From Streptomyces sp. NBC_00273 (lineage in GTDB: Bacteria; Actinomycetota; Actinomycetes; Streptomycetales; Streptomycetaceae): a stretch of DNA of 64,000 bases. The stretch lies in the NCBI RefSeq assembly GCF_036178145.1, contig NZ_CP108067.1, forward strand, positions 5,084,001-5,148,000, written 5' to 3'. Shown here one piece after another: positions 44,739 to 53,594 of this stretch; the first letter of the stretch is position 1; the number at the start of each line of letters is the position of its first letter. A program made the translations under genes and the position numbers. The notes beneath the pieces were generated by a model. The model had not been told where the DNA came from. It ran no database searches and saw only the letters and a program-made list of their open reading frames with translations.

Positions 44739-45989
44739 ATGGCGTGGGACGGCGAGAAGCCGCTTCTGTTGCTGATCGGAAGCAGCGGTCAGCGCAGCAG
44801 GGAGTTCATTCTGCGGACGGTGAGCACGCGTTACGCGTTATGGCTCCTCCAGCCCGCTCCGGTGAGCTGGGAAGAGCCGTACGTCGTGGGCTCCACGACC
44901 GTGGACAACACCGACCCAAAGGCGCTGACGGCAGCCGCCCGGCAGGTGGCCGCCGAGCACGCCGTGGCCGGCGTGTTCTGCTACGACGAGGGGCTCGTGA
45001 CCCCCGCCGCGCACGTGGCCCGGGCACTCGGGCTGCCGGGCAACTCCCCCGAGTCCGTCATCGCCTGCCGGGACAAGGCCGCCACCCGGGCCGCGCTGGA
45101 GACGGCCCGGGTGCCGCAGCCGGCCTCGATCGGCGTACGGTCCCTGGCCGAGGCCCGGGCGGCGGCGGAGAAGATCGGCTTCCCCGTCGTGCTGAAGCCG
45201 CGCGGGTTGGCCGGCGGGATGGGCGTGCGCAAGGCCGACGGCCCCGATGACGTGGAGAGCGCCTACCGGGCGGCTTCCGGCGCCTCCTACCCCGGTGTTC
45301 CCGTCTTCGACGTGTCGGTGCTCGTCGAGGAGTTCGCCGACGGCCCCGAGATCAGCGTCGACGCGGTCTTCTTCGACGGGGAGTGCGTGCCGCTCGTCGT
45401 CGCCCGCAAACAGGTCGGCCTGGCCCCCTTCTTCGAGGAGACGGGGCACGAGGTCGACGGGGCCGACCCGCTCCTGACCGATCCCGGGCTGCTGGAGGCG
45501 CTGCGGTCCGCACACGCCGCGCTGGACTTCCACACCGGCGTCAGCCACACCGAATTCCGCATCACCGCCGGCGGACTGCGCCTGATGGAGGTCAACGCCC
45601 GCCTCGGCGGGGACATGATCCCCTACCTCGGGGAGCTGGCCACCGGTGTCGACGTGGCGATGGCGGCGGCGGACACCGCCGCGGGGGTCCGTCCGGACAC
45701 CGAGGTGCGCCACCGCAAGGCCGCGGCCATCGCCTTCCTGTACCCGGACGAGGACATCGAGATCGATGCCGTGACCGTCCACGAGGACCGCTTCCCGGCC
45801 GGTGTCCACAGCGCCGACGCGATGGCGGGCCCCGGCGCGGTGCTGCGCCTGCCGCCGCGCGGCTACATCTCCCGCTACGCCCGCGTGATCGCCCTCGCCG
45901 ACTCGGTCGAGCAGGCCCGCGCCGCCCTGCTGAGCGCCCCCGAGATCGTGGAGCTCGTCTCCCGCCCGGCGGAGGTACCCGCTCCGTGA
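44739..45989 (+). CDS. ATP-grasp ligase 3 (contains a TTA codon)
   Basis: Ligase of 416 residues, paralogue of ligase 1. Lys in FPVVLKPRGLAGGMG, Glu pair in VLVEEFADGPEISVDA, the shared GLAPFFEETGH motif, and metal ligands in LMEVNARLGGD. Codon 34 (44838-44840) is TTA (in TRYALWLL), so translation should need bldA tRNA. GAGGAG lies 8 bases before the ATG. It overlaps the following transporter gene by 4 bases (GTGA). Confidence 0.92.
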   Translation: MAWDGEKPLLLLIGSSGQRSREFILRTVSTRYALWLLQPAPVSWEEPYVVGSTTVDNTDPKALTAAARQVAAEHAVAGVFCYDEGLVTPAAHVARALGLPGNSPESVIACRDKAATRAALETARVPQPASIGVRSLAEARAAAEKIGFPVVLKPRGLAGGMGVRKADGPDDVESAYRAASGASYPGVPVFDVSVLVEEFADGPEISVDAVFFDGECVPLVVARKQVGLAPFFEETGHEVDGADPLLTDPGLLEALRSAHAALDFHTGVSHTEFRITAGGLRLMEVNARLGGDMIPYLGELATGVDVAMAAADTAAGVRPDTEVRHRKAAAIAFLYPDEDIEIDAVTVHEDRFPAGVHSADAMAGPGAVLRLPPRGYISRYARVIALADSVEQARAALLSAPEIVELVSRPAEVPAP

Positions 45990-47272
45990 CGAACACCGGA
46001 CACGACTCTCCGGAGGGCCGCAAGGCCGCCCGGCCGTCCGTCGTACAGACCCTGCGCGGGATCCCGGGACCGATCTGGCTGGTCCTGGTCGGCATGCTGA
46101 TCAACCGGCTGGGCAATTTCCTCCAGATCTACCTGGTGCTCTACCTGACCGACAAGGGCTTCAGCACGTCCGCGGCCGCCTTCGCCCTCGGTGCGTACGG
46201 GGTGGGCTCGGTCGTCGGCGTCCTGGCGGGCGGCTCGATCTCGGACCGGGTCGGCTACGCGTGGACCATCGTCGGCTCCATGGCCCTCGCCGGCCTGCTC
46301 ACCCTCAGCCTGGTCCACCTCGACAGCCTGCCGGTGGTAATCACGGTGGCCGCGGTGATCGGCATCGCCGCCCAGGCCTACCGGCCCGCCTCCTCGGCGC
46401 TGCTGGTGGAGTCCACCCCAGAGGAACACCACGTGATGGTGTTCGCGGTCTACCGCATGGCGTTCAACCTCGGCACCACCGCGGGCCCGCTCCTCGGCGC
46501 CCTGCTCATCAGCTACTCGTACGACCTGATGTTCTACATCGACGCGGTGACGTCGGTCGGCTTCGCCCTCTTCGCCCTGGTCCTGGTGAAGTCCGGCCAG
46601 CGCACCGGTCCCGGCGCCCGGGATCCGCAGGCCGACGGCCGGTCGTACCTGGCCGTGCTCCGCGACCGTCGCTACCTGCTGTTCCTCCTGGCGCTGTTCC
46701 TCAACGCCGTCGTCTACATCCAGCACACCTCCGCGCTGCCGCTCCAGCTCAAGGCGGACGGCCACGGACCGGCCTTCTACTCCACCCTGCTCTCGCTGAA
46801 CGCGGCCATGGTCATCTGCCTGGAACTGCTGTTCACCAAGTACGTGCAGCACCTCCCGGGTCGGTTCGCCGTCGCACTGGGCGTCGGTCTGGTCGGCGTC
46901 GGCATGAACCTGTACGTGGCCGGTCCCGGCATGGCCGTGTTCGTGATCGCGACGGTGGTGTGGACGGTCGGCGAGATGATCGGCACCCCGACCGCCTCCG
47001 CCTGGCCCGGCAAGGTCGCCCCCGCGCACCTGCGGGGCCGGTACATCGCGGCCTCCGCCTTCCCGATGCAGATCGGCTACGCGGTGGGCCCGGTGATCGG
47101 CATCGCGGCCTGGCAGGCCTCGGCCGCCTCCGTGTGGTGGCTGTGCGGAGCGCTGACCGCCGTCGCCGTCGTCGTCACCCTGATCGGCATGGCCGAACCC
47201 TCCGCCGGCGAGCAGCGGCGGCCCGCGGACGCCGAGCCGGCGGCCGCGCCGACGCCCGCCGAAACACCCTGA
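45986..47272 (+). CDS. MFS transporter 2
   Basis: Major facilitator of 428 residues with about 12 helices. Signature loop GGSISDRVGYAWTIVG, then YRMAFNLGTTAGPLLG and a C-terminal half with WTVGEMIGTPTASAWPGKVAP. Sequence features suggest a multidrug-type exporter. The GTG start overlaps ATP-grasp 3 by 4 bases. It is a likely product exporter and self-protection gene. Confidence 0.93.
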   Translation: MTNTGHDSPEGRKAARPSVVQTLRGIPGPIWLVLVGMLINRLGNFLQIYLVLYLTDKGFSTSAAAFALGAYGVGSVVGVLAGGSISDRVGYAWTIVGSMALAGLLTLSLVHLDSLPVVITVAAVIGIAAQAYRPASSALLVESTPEEHHVMVFAVYRMAFNLGTTAGPLLGALLISYSYDLMFYIDAVTSVGFALFALVLVKSGQRTGPGARDPQADGRSYLAVLRDRRYLLFLLALFLNAVVYIQHTSALPLQLKADGHGPAFYSTLLSLNAAMVICLELLFTKYVQHLPGRFAVALGVGLVGVGMNLYVAGPGMAVFVIATVVWTVGEMIGTPTASAWPGKVAPAHLRGRYIAASAFPMQIGYAVGPVIGIAAWQASAASVWWLCGALTAVAVVVTLIGMAEPSAGEQRRPADAEPAAAPTPAETP

Positions 47273-47334
47273 GCCCCCTCCCCCGTGCCGCGGTTGCCCG
47301 GCACGCAGTGATCCGGAAGTGAGCGAAGCTGCCC

Positions 47335-48294
47335 ATGGCCTACGCAGACGGCATCGAGAATTTCGTGAAGACGGTCGACGGCGCACTGCCGCCGGACTTC
47401 TACACCTACCCCGTCGAACGACAGCGCGCCCTGTACGACGGGCTGACCGAGGTCCTCCCGATCCCCGTGCCCGAAGGCGTCAGCCACCGGGACGCGAGCG
47501 TCACCCACGGCGGGCGCACCGCCCGCATCCGCATCTACGAGCCGGCCCGGCGCACGGGCGACGCCGTGCTGTTCTACATACGCGGCGGCGGCTTCGTCAT
47601 CGGCTCCCTCCACAGCCACCACAGCCTGGTCGCCGAACTCGCCGACCGCACCGGCCTGGTGGCGATCGCCCTCGACTTCGGCATGGCCCCGGAGAACCCG
47701 CACCCCGGCCCGCTGGAGGACTGTTACGCCGGACTGTGCGGCACGTTGGCCGACCTGCCCGCCCTCGGGCTCGACGGCATCGACCCCGAGGGCGCGGTGC
47801 TCTGCGGAGAGAGTTCCGGCGCCAACATGGCCGTCGTCCTCTCGATGATCGCCCGCGACCGGGGCGGCCCCCGGCTGCGCGGCCAGGCGGTGATCAGCCC
47901 GGTGCTCGACTTCACCCGGTGGCGGCACGGCGGCGAGGACGCTCCCCTGCTCTCCGGCGGGGAAATGGAGTTCTACACCGCCTGCTACTGCCCGGAGCCC
48001 GGGCAGGCGGAACTCCCTTACGTCTCGCCGCTGCTCACCGGCACCTTCCACGACCTGCCGCCCGCCTACGTCGTGGGCTGCGAGATGGACTCGCTGCGCG
48101 TGGACGCCGAGAAGTACACCGCCCGGCTGCGGCAGAACGGCACGCCGGTGACGTACGTGATGGAGGAGGGGATGGTGCACGCCCCGGTGCGCGCCCGCCG
48201 GATCAGCGAGCCGGCCGGGGCGTTCTTCGCCCGCTACTGCGACGCCGTGGCCACCCTGGCAGCCGGAGAGGCGGTCGGCCGTGACGAGTGCTGA
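47335..48294 (+). CDS. Alpha/beta hydrolase of the HSL family with an altered oxyanion motif
   Basis: Protein of 319 residues. Nucleophile Ser in LCGESSGAN (GxSxG), acid in VGCEMDSLRVDA, His in EGMVHAP. The usual HGGG oxyanion motif reads IRGGGFVIGS, with Arg in place of His. The HSL-type motif after it is DFGMAPENPHPGPLED. It could hydrolyse an ester or amide of a pathway intermediate or a protecting group. The ribosome site is weak. It overlaps ATP-grasp 4 by 14 bases. Confidence 0.9.
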   Translation: MAYADGIENFVKTVDGALPPDFYTYPVERQRALYDGLTEVLPIPVPEGVSHRDASVTHGGRTARIRIYEPARRTGDAVLFYIRGGGFVIGSLHSHHSLVAELADRTGLVAIALDFGMAPENPHPGPLEDCYAGLCGTLADLPALGLDGIDPEGAVLCGESSGANMAVVLSMIARDRGGPRLRGQAVISPVLDFTRWRHGGEDAPLLSGGEMEFYTACYCPEPGQAELPYVSPLLTGTFHDLPPAYVVGCEMDSLRVDAEKYTARLRQNGTPVTYVMEEGMVHAPVRARRISEPAGAFFARYCDAVATLAAGEAVGRDEC

Positions 48295-49576
48295 GCGGAT
48301 CCCGGACGCACCGCAGGGCCCCTGCGTGATCGTCGACCCGTACTCCTCGGGGGCGTTGTTCGCACAGACGCTGGCCGACCACGGCGTCCCGGTGGTGGCG
48401 GTGGTCACCGGCCCCCGGCCGCCGGAGGCCTACGCCTCCTCCTACCAGCCGCAGGACTTCCCCGAGATCATCGTCTACGAGGGCGACCTGGAGGCCGTCG
48501 CGGAGCGGCTGCGGGCGCTGGACCCGCGCTGCGTCGTGGCGGGCTGCGAGTCCGGGGTGGAACTGGCCGAACGGCTCGCCCCGCTCGTGACGCCCGAGCG
48601 GTGCAACGTCCCCGAACTCGCTGCGGCGCGGCGGGACAAGAGCAGCATGGCGGCCGCGGTCGCGGCGGCGGGCCTGCCGGTCATCCCGCAGATCTGCACC
48701 GCCGACGCCGACGAGGTGGCGGCCTGGCTGGAGCGCGAGGGCCTGACCGGGGCGGACCTGGTCGTCAAGCCGCCCAAGAGCGCCAGCACCGACGGCGTGA
48801 TCAAACTGACCGGCGGGGAGGACTGGCGGACGGTGTTCGCGCGCCAGCTCGGCCGGGTCAACCAGTTCGGCGAGGTCGACGACCGGCTCCTGGTCCAGAA
48901 GTTCGTCACCGGCACCGAATACGTGATCGACACCTTCAGCCACGACGGCAAGCACGCCGTGGTCGACGTGTGCGCCTACCGCAAGGTCGACAACGGTCCG
49001 CACATGGCCGTCTACGACACCATGCGCTGGCTCCCCCCGGACGATCCGGCCCTGCCCGGCCTCACGGAGTACGTCTTCGGCGTCCTGGACGCGGTGGGGC
49101 TGCGCTTCGGCTCGGCCCACGTCGAGGTGATGGGCACGGCGGAGGGACCGCTGCTCATCGAGCTCGGTGCCCGGCCGCACGGCGGCGGCCAGCCGCGGTT
49201 CAACCGCAACGCCACCGGCGACAGCCAGATCGACCGGACCGTGCGCTGGCTGACCGGGGGCGAGCTCCCGCAGGGCTACGAGCTGCTCGTCCACCAGATG
49301 TGCGTCTTCCACATCGCGCCCCGCTCCGGAACCGTCCGCGGCACGGCCGCCCTCGACGTCGTCCGCGACCTGCCCAGCCACCACTTCTCGATCCAGAACC
49401 TGGCCGACGGCGACCAGGTCCCCGCCACCCGGGACCTGGTCGACAGCCTCAACTTCGGGTTCGTGATCCTCGCCCACCCCGACGCCGAGCAGATCCAGCG
49501 GGACTACGAGGCTGTCCGGGCCGCGGAGCGCCTGCTCTCCATCGAGGAGCAGCGATCAACACCGCCGCTTTCCTGA
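48281..49576 (+). CDS. ATP-grasp ligase 4 (BacD-like)
   Basis: Ligase of 431 residues. ATP-binding Lys in LVVKPPKSASTDG, Glu region in LVQKFVTGTEYVIDTFSHDG, metal block LLIELGARPHGGGQPRFNR. The ELGARPHGG form is that of BacD/amino-acid dipeptide ligases rather than the EVNARLGG form of ligases 1 and 3. GTG start with GGAGAGG upstream, overlapping the hydrolase gene by 14 bases. It probably forms an amide bond between amino acids or intermediates. Confidence 0.9.
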   Translation: MTSAERIPDAPQGPCVIVDPYSSGALFAQTLADHGVPVVAVVTGPRPPEAYASSYQPQDFPEIIVYEGDLEAVAERLRALDPRCVVAGCESGVELAERLAPLVTPERCNVPELAAARRDKSSMAAAVAAAGLPVIPQICTADADEVAAWLEREGLTGADLVVKPPKSASTDGVIKLTGGEDWRTVFARQLGRVNQFGEVDDRLLVQKFVTGTEYVIDTFSHDGKHAVVDVCAYRKVDNGPHMAVYDTMRWLPPDDPALPGLTEYVFGVLDAVGLRFGSAHVEVMGTAEGPLLIELGARPHGGGQPRFNRNATGDSQIDRTVRWLTGGELPQGYELLVHQMCVFHIAPRSGTVRGTAALDVVRDLPSHHFSIQNLADGDQVPATRDLVDSLNFGFVILAHPDAEQIQRDYEAVRAAERLLSIEEQRSTPPLS

Positions 49577-50247
49577 TCAGTTCCCTGGTGGTGATCATGA
49601 CGCCCGGGCCCGACCTCGTCATGATCACCAACCTGGTGCTGAACGGCTCCCTGCGGGTGGCCACCGCCGCCGCGCTCGGCATGATCACCGCGGGAGCCGT
49701 CCAGGCCGGGCTCGGGGCGGCCGGGCTGGCCGCGCTCCTCGCGGCCAGCCCGGGGCTCTTCGCGGCCTTCCGCTGGGCCGGCGCGGTCGTGCTGCTCGGC
49801 TGGGCCGTGCTCGCCCTGCGGCGGGCCACCGGCCGGGCCGGCGCCGAGGCCCCGGCGCCCCGGGCCGCGGTCGCGGTCCCCGCGCACGCGACGGGTCAGC
49901 CGCCGGCCGGCTCCCCTCCGCCCGGACCAGCGGCCGGCGACGCCGGTCCCTCGGTGCGCCAGGCCTTCGGGCAGGGCCTGTTGTGCACCGGGTCCAATCC
50001 CAAGGTGGGCATCTTCCTGATGGCCTTCCTGCCCCAGTTCGTGCCCGCGGGCATGGCCCCCGAGATCGGCGTCCCGCTGCTGGCCGCCTGTTACCTGGCC
50101 CTGGGGCTGCTCTGGCTCCTCACCTGGATGAGGCTGGTCCACCGGCTCGCCCCGCACTTGCGGTCCCCGCGGGTGCTACGGATCACCGACGGCCTCACCG
50201 CCGTCGTGTTCGGGCTCTTCGCCGTCCGACTGGCACTCGGCGGGTGA
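49555..50247 (+). CDS. LysE-family amino-acid exporter, apparently with an AUC start
   Basis: Exporter of 230 residues with about six helices. The N-terminal LysE/RhtB pattern is NTAAFLISSLVVIMTPGPDL, and GSNPKVGIFLMAFLPQFVPA is a second family motif. A Pro/Ala/Gly-rich cytoplasmic loop (about 100-135) is long. No ATG, GTG or TTG lies in frame upstream near the fold. The codon at 49555 is ATC, placed 5 bases after GAGGAG, exactly where the family's Met is expected. The gene overlaps ATP-grasp 4 by 22 bases. It may export the product or an arginine-derived intermediate. Confidence 0.8.
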   Translation: MNTAAFLISSLVVIMTPGPDLVMITNLVLNGSLRVATAAALGMITAGAVQAGLGAAGLAALLAASPGLFAAFRWAGAVVLLGWAVLALRRATGRAGAEAPAPRAAVAVPAHATGQPPAGSPPPGPAAGDAGPSVRQAFGQGLLCTGSNPKVGIFLMAFLPQFVPAGMAPEIGVPLLAACYLALGLLWLLTWMRLVHRLAPHLRSPRVLRITDGLTAVVFGLFAVRLALGG

Positions 50248-50276
50248 CCCCGCCGCCCGCCTGCGCCCCGCTGCGG

Positions 50277-52463
50277 TCACACCGACCGCAGCGGGCACTG
50301 CGCGTCCTCCCCCAGCGCCAGTCTGCGCGCATAGCGCAGCAGCGGAGCGGGGAGGGAGAACCGGTTGGGCGCGCACTCCCGGAGCAGGCTCACGCCGACG
50401 AGCCGGCGCAGTGCGCGCGTCGCCTCCAGCGGGGTCGTTCCCGCCAGGTCCGCCATGGCGTAGCCGCTGACGAGCCGCCCCTCGGTCCGCGCGAACAGCC
50501 TGAACCAGCGGCGCAGGGACTCCGGCAGGGACACGTAGGAGAGTTCGAACGCCGCGTGGACCGCGGTGAACAGGTCGTCCGTCTCGACCGGCAGTTCCCG
50601 GAACGCCCCGGCCTCCTGCAACTCCACACAGAGCTGGGCGATCCCGACCCGGGGATGCTCCTCCAGACGGGCCGCGAGCAGCCGGATCGCCAGGGGCAGG
50701 CCTCCGCACTGCCGGTTCAGCGCCCGCGCGGCCAGCGGTTCGGCATCCGCCCGCCCGCTGCGCAGCAGCCGGGACAGCAGGGTGAGCGCCTCGTCCTCAC
50801 CGAGCACGTTGAGGTCGAGCCGCGGCACGCCGTCCCGGGCCACCAGCCCCGGCAGGGTGTCGCGACTGGTGACGAGGACCGCACAGCCGGCCGCGCCCGG
50901 AACGAGCGGCCGGATCTGGCTCTCCTCGCGGGCGTTGTCCAGCACGATCAGCATCCGCCGGTCCGACAGCAGGGTGCGGTACAGGTTCGCGGCTTCGTCG
51001 AGGGACCGGGGGAGCTCCCCGTCGGGAACGCCCAGGGCGCGCAAGAACGAGGCGAGGGCCTCTTGCGGGTGCAGCGGCCGCCGGTCGGCGTACCCGTGCA
51101 GGTCGACGTACAGCTGCCCGTCCGGGAAACGTTCGCGCACCCGGTGCGCCCAGCGCACGGCCAGCGCCGTCTTGCCCACCCCGGGGAAACCGGTGACCAG
51201 CACGGCCGGGACCTGCCCGACCCGCTCGCCGGTGGGCAGGAGCAGCCGGTCCAGCCGTTTCAACTCGGCGGCACGGCCGACGAAGCCCGTGCTCGCCGCC
51301 GGCGTCTGGGACGGCCGGGGCCTCGGCGGGGGCGCGGCCGGCCGGACCGGGGGCGCGGCCGGCCCGTCGAACGCGGCCCACGCGGCCGCCGGTCCCGTCC
51401 GCGGCCACGGCAGCTGTTGGTGCAGGATCCGCAGGTGGGCGCGGCGCAGTTCGTCACCCGGCTGGACCCCGAGCTCCCGGTCGAGCCTGCGGGCCACCTC
51501 GGAATAGATCTTCAAGGCCTCCCGCTGCTCCCCGCAGCTCGCCAGCACCAGCATCAGCCGCGCCTGGAGCCCCTCGTGCAGCGGTTCTTCCTCCGTGGCA
51601 CCGCGCAGGGCCCCCAGCACCCGCTCGGGCCGCCGCACCTGGAGGGAGAGGTCCGTGTAGAGCAGCAGGCTCTCGACCCGCTGCCGGGCGGCCGCCATGG
51701 CGGCGGGATGGTGCGGCAGCAGCGGCTCGCCGGCCAGCAGCGGGCCGCGCCAGCAGCCGTAGGCGCGTTCGGCCAGCTCGTGGGCGGCTTCCGCGTCCCC
51801 GGCCCCGTGCGCCTGCCGCGCCCGTGCCCACAGGTCCTGGAACTGGGTCAGGTCGACCTGGTCGCGCTCCAGTTCCAGCACGTAGCCCGTGTGCGTGCGC
51901 GCCAGGAACGAGGGGGCCGGTGCCCCCGCCGGGCCGCCGGGGAGCAGCAGCACCCGACGTGCCTGGCTGACGTAGGTGTGCACCAGGTTCTGGTACGAAC
52001 GCGGCGGGTCCTTCGGCCACAGCGCGTGGGTGATCTCCCCCAGGCCGGCCGCCTCGGGGTACCGCAGGGCGAGCAGGGCCAGCAGGCGCCGCACCTTCGC
52101 CGCGTGGACGTGGGTCTCGACGCCGCGGTACCGGACGGACAGCGGGCCGAGGATGCCGATGTGGAGCCGCTCGCTCCCCGGCCGTACGGCCTCACGCGCG
52201 GGCGGCGCCAACTGCCGTGCGGTGTCCGCGTCGAGGCCCAGCACGCGGGCCAGCAGCCGCACGGTCCGCGTCTGGGGCCGGTGCACCCGGCCGTGCTCGA
52301 TGTCCCGCAGGACCCGCACGCTCACCCCGGCGCGTTCCGCCAGCTCGCGCTGCGTCAGTCCCTCCCGTCCCCGGAACGAGAGGAGCCGTTCACCGAACGA
52401 CCAACTGCCTCCGCTTAAGTCTTCGTCCGCGGTCGCCGTGCCGCGGACGGGGTTCCCCATCAT
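50277..52463 (-). CDS. SARP regulator with N-terminal XRE helix-turn-helix and NB-ARC domain
   Basis: Protein of 728 residues. An XRE-type HTH at about 25-80 (LTQRELAERAGVSVRVLRDI) is fused to a SARP winged helix (about 95-185, LHIGILGPLSVRYRG, ITHALWPKDPP), a BTAD region (about 195-340) and an NB-ARC NTPase (Walker A VTGFPGVGKTALA; Walker B RMLIVLDNAR). Codon 16 (52416-52418) is TTA. This is a common design for pathway activators in Streptomyces. It is convergent with the LysE gene and is the right flank of the cluster. The start is uncertain; ATG-ATG at 52463 has only a weak ribosome site. Confidence 0.9.
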   Translation of the reverse strand: MMGNPVRGTATADEDLSGGSWSFGERLLSFRGREGLTQRELAERAGVSVRVLRDIEHGRVHRPQTRTVRLLARVLGLDADTARQLAPPAREAVRPGSERLHIGILGPLSVRYRGVETHVHAAKVRRLLALLALRYPEAAGLGEITHALWPKDPPRSYQNLVHTYVSQARRVLLLPGGPAGAPAPSFLARTHTGYVLELERDQVDLTQFQDLWARARQAHGAGDAEAAHELAERAYGCWRGPLLAGEPLLPHHPAAMAAARQRVESLLLYTDLSLQVRRPERVLGALRGATEEEPLHEGLQARLMLVLASCGEQREALKIYSEVARRLDRELGVQPGDELRRAHLRILHQQLPWPRTGPAAAWAAFDGPAAPPVRPAAPPPRPRPSQTPAASTGFVGRAAELKRLDRLLLPTGERVGQVPAVLVTGFPGVGKTALAVRWAHRVRERFPDGQLYVDLHGYADRRPLHPQEALASFLRALGVPDGELPRSLDEAANLYRTLLSDRRMLIVLDNAREESQIRPLVPGAAGCAVLVTSRDTLPGLVARDGVPRLDLNVLGEDEALTLLSRLLRSGRADAEPLAARALNRQCGGLPLAIRLLAARLEEHPRVGIAQLCVELQEAGAFRELPVETDDLFTAVHAAFELSYVSLPESLRRWFRLFARTEGRLVSGYAMADLAGTTPLEATRALRRLVGVSLLRECAPNRFSLPAPLLRYARRLALGEDAQCPLRSV

Positions 52464-52943
52464 GTCCGGAATGCGGGTGCGACAGAAAGGAAGGCAAAAA
52501 GAAAATGTCTTGTGAATCGTTTTTCCATTGCTGTGCGCAGAACGGTCGCCACCACGCCTCCCCCGAGACCTCGCCGGATCTTGAGCATCCGAGCCGTGAG
52601 CGATCAACCGAGCACCCACAGCTCGCTCGCAACTCTAGCTTCGCGGTGCGACCACTGGTCAAGGGGCTCGCCCCCTTTGTTCCGAACCGGTCACATCGCA
52701 CCCCTTGCACCTCCGACTTTCGGAATCCCGCGCATATCGGCCAGTTGGCGAGAAATGGCCAGTCCGGCCAGGGAGCGCGGGAACACGATCTCCATCGGGC
52801 CCCGAGAAGATCACGCGGACGCGTCCGATATGCGGATGACATAAAGGGAACCGAATATCGCACCGAATGCGAATGGCAGGCAAAGTAAAAGAACTTTCGG
52901 GTGAGGTGCAACGTTCTCACTCGGCCCGGTGTTCACAAGGGGG
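52464..52943. promoter_or_regulatory. Intergenic region with putative ECF-type promoter
   Basis: This 480-bp gap is AT-richer than the rest, especially around 52486-52520, where the SARP promoter may lie. Near its right end GAAC (52891-52894) and CGTT (52912-52915) are separated by 17 bases, which fits an ECF sigma promoter; the flanks form AGAAC...GTTCT. It lies about 30 bases before the ECF sigma start and may mediate autoregulation. I see no coding sequence elsewhere in the gap. Confidence 0.55.
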
Positions 52944-53594
52944 ATGGACGAGACGACTCTGCCACTGACGGAACTGCTCGCGACCGACCTGGACGACGGG
53001 TTCACCGAACTCGTGCGCACCCAGGCCGGCACCGTGCGTTCCGTCCTGCTGCGCCTCTCCGGCTCCGCGCGGGACGCCGACGACCTGGGCCAGGAAACGT
53101 TCCTGCGCGCCTACTCCGCCCTGCGCGACTACCCGCCCGAGCGCCGCGGGCAGCTCCAGCCGCGCGCCTGGCTGCTGACCATCGCCGCGAACGTGTGGCG
53201 CAACCACGTCCGCACCCTGAGCCGGCGGCCCGGAGTCGCCGACGGCATCGAAGTGACGGCCATCGAGGTCCCGGACGGCTCCCCCGGGCCGGAGCAGCGC
53301 GCGCTCGACGGGGCGCGCCGGGCCCGGCTGGTGGCCGCACTGTCCGGGCTGCCGGACCACCACCGACTGCCCGTGGTCCTGCGGCACATCGGCGAGCTGA
53401 GCTACCAGGAGGTGGCCGGGATCCTGGACTGCCCGGTCGGCACGGTGAAGGCCCAGGTGTCGCGGGGGCTCGCCGCCCTGCGCGCGGAGCCCGGCCTGGC
53501 CGCCGACCGCACGACGTACGGAGCGGCCGGGGGAACGACGGCGAAGACGGCACGCGAAGCGGCCCGGAAGGAAAGGAAGGAGGCGACGGGATGA
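52944..53594 (+). CDS. ECF-family RNA polymerase sigma factor
   Basis: Sigma factor of 216 residues. Region 2 is at about 20-85 (RDADDLGQETFLRAYSAL, RAWLLTIAANVWRN) and region 4 at about 115-165 (LPDHHRLPVVLRHIGELSYQEVAGILDCPVGTVKAQVSRGL). A basic Ala/Lys tail follows. There is no zf-HC2 anti-sigma next door; instead it overlaps by 4 bases with an Ada-like gene. It may direct an alkylation response. A GTG at 52929 is an alternative start. Confidence 0.92.
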   Translation: MDETTLPLTELLATDLDDGFTELVRTQAGTVRSVLLRLSGSARDADDLGQETFLRAYSALRDYPPERRGQLQPRAWLLTIAANVWRNHVRTLSRRPGVADGIEVTAIEVPDGSPGPEQRALDGARRARLVAALSGLPDHHRLPVVLRHIGELSYQEVAGILDCPVGTVKAQVSRGLAALRAEPGLAADRTTYGAAGGTTAKTAREAARKERKEATG

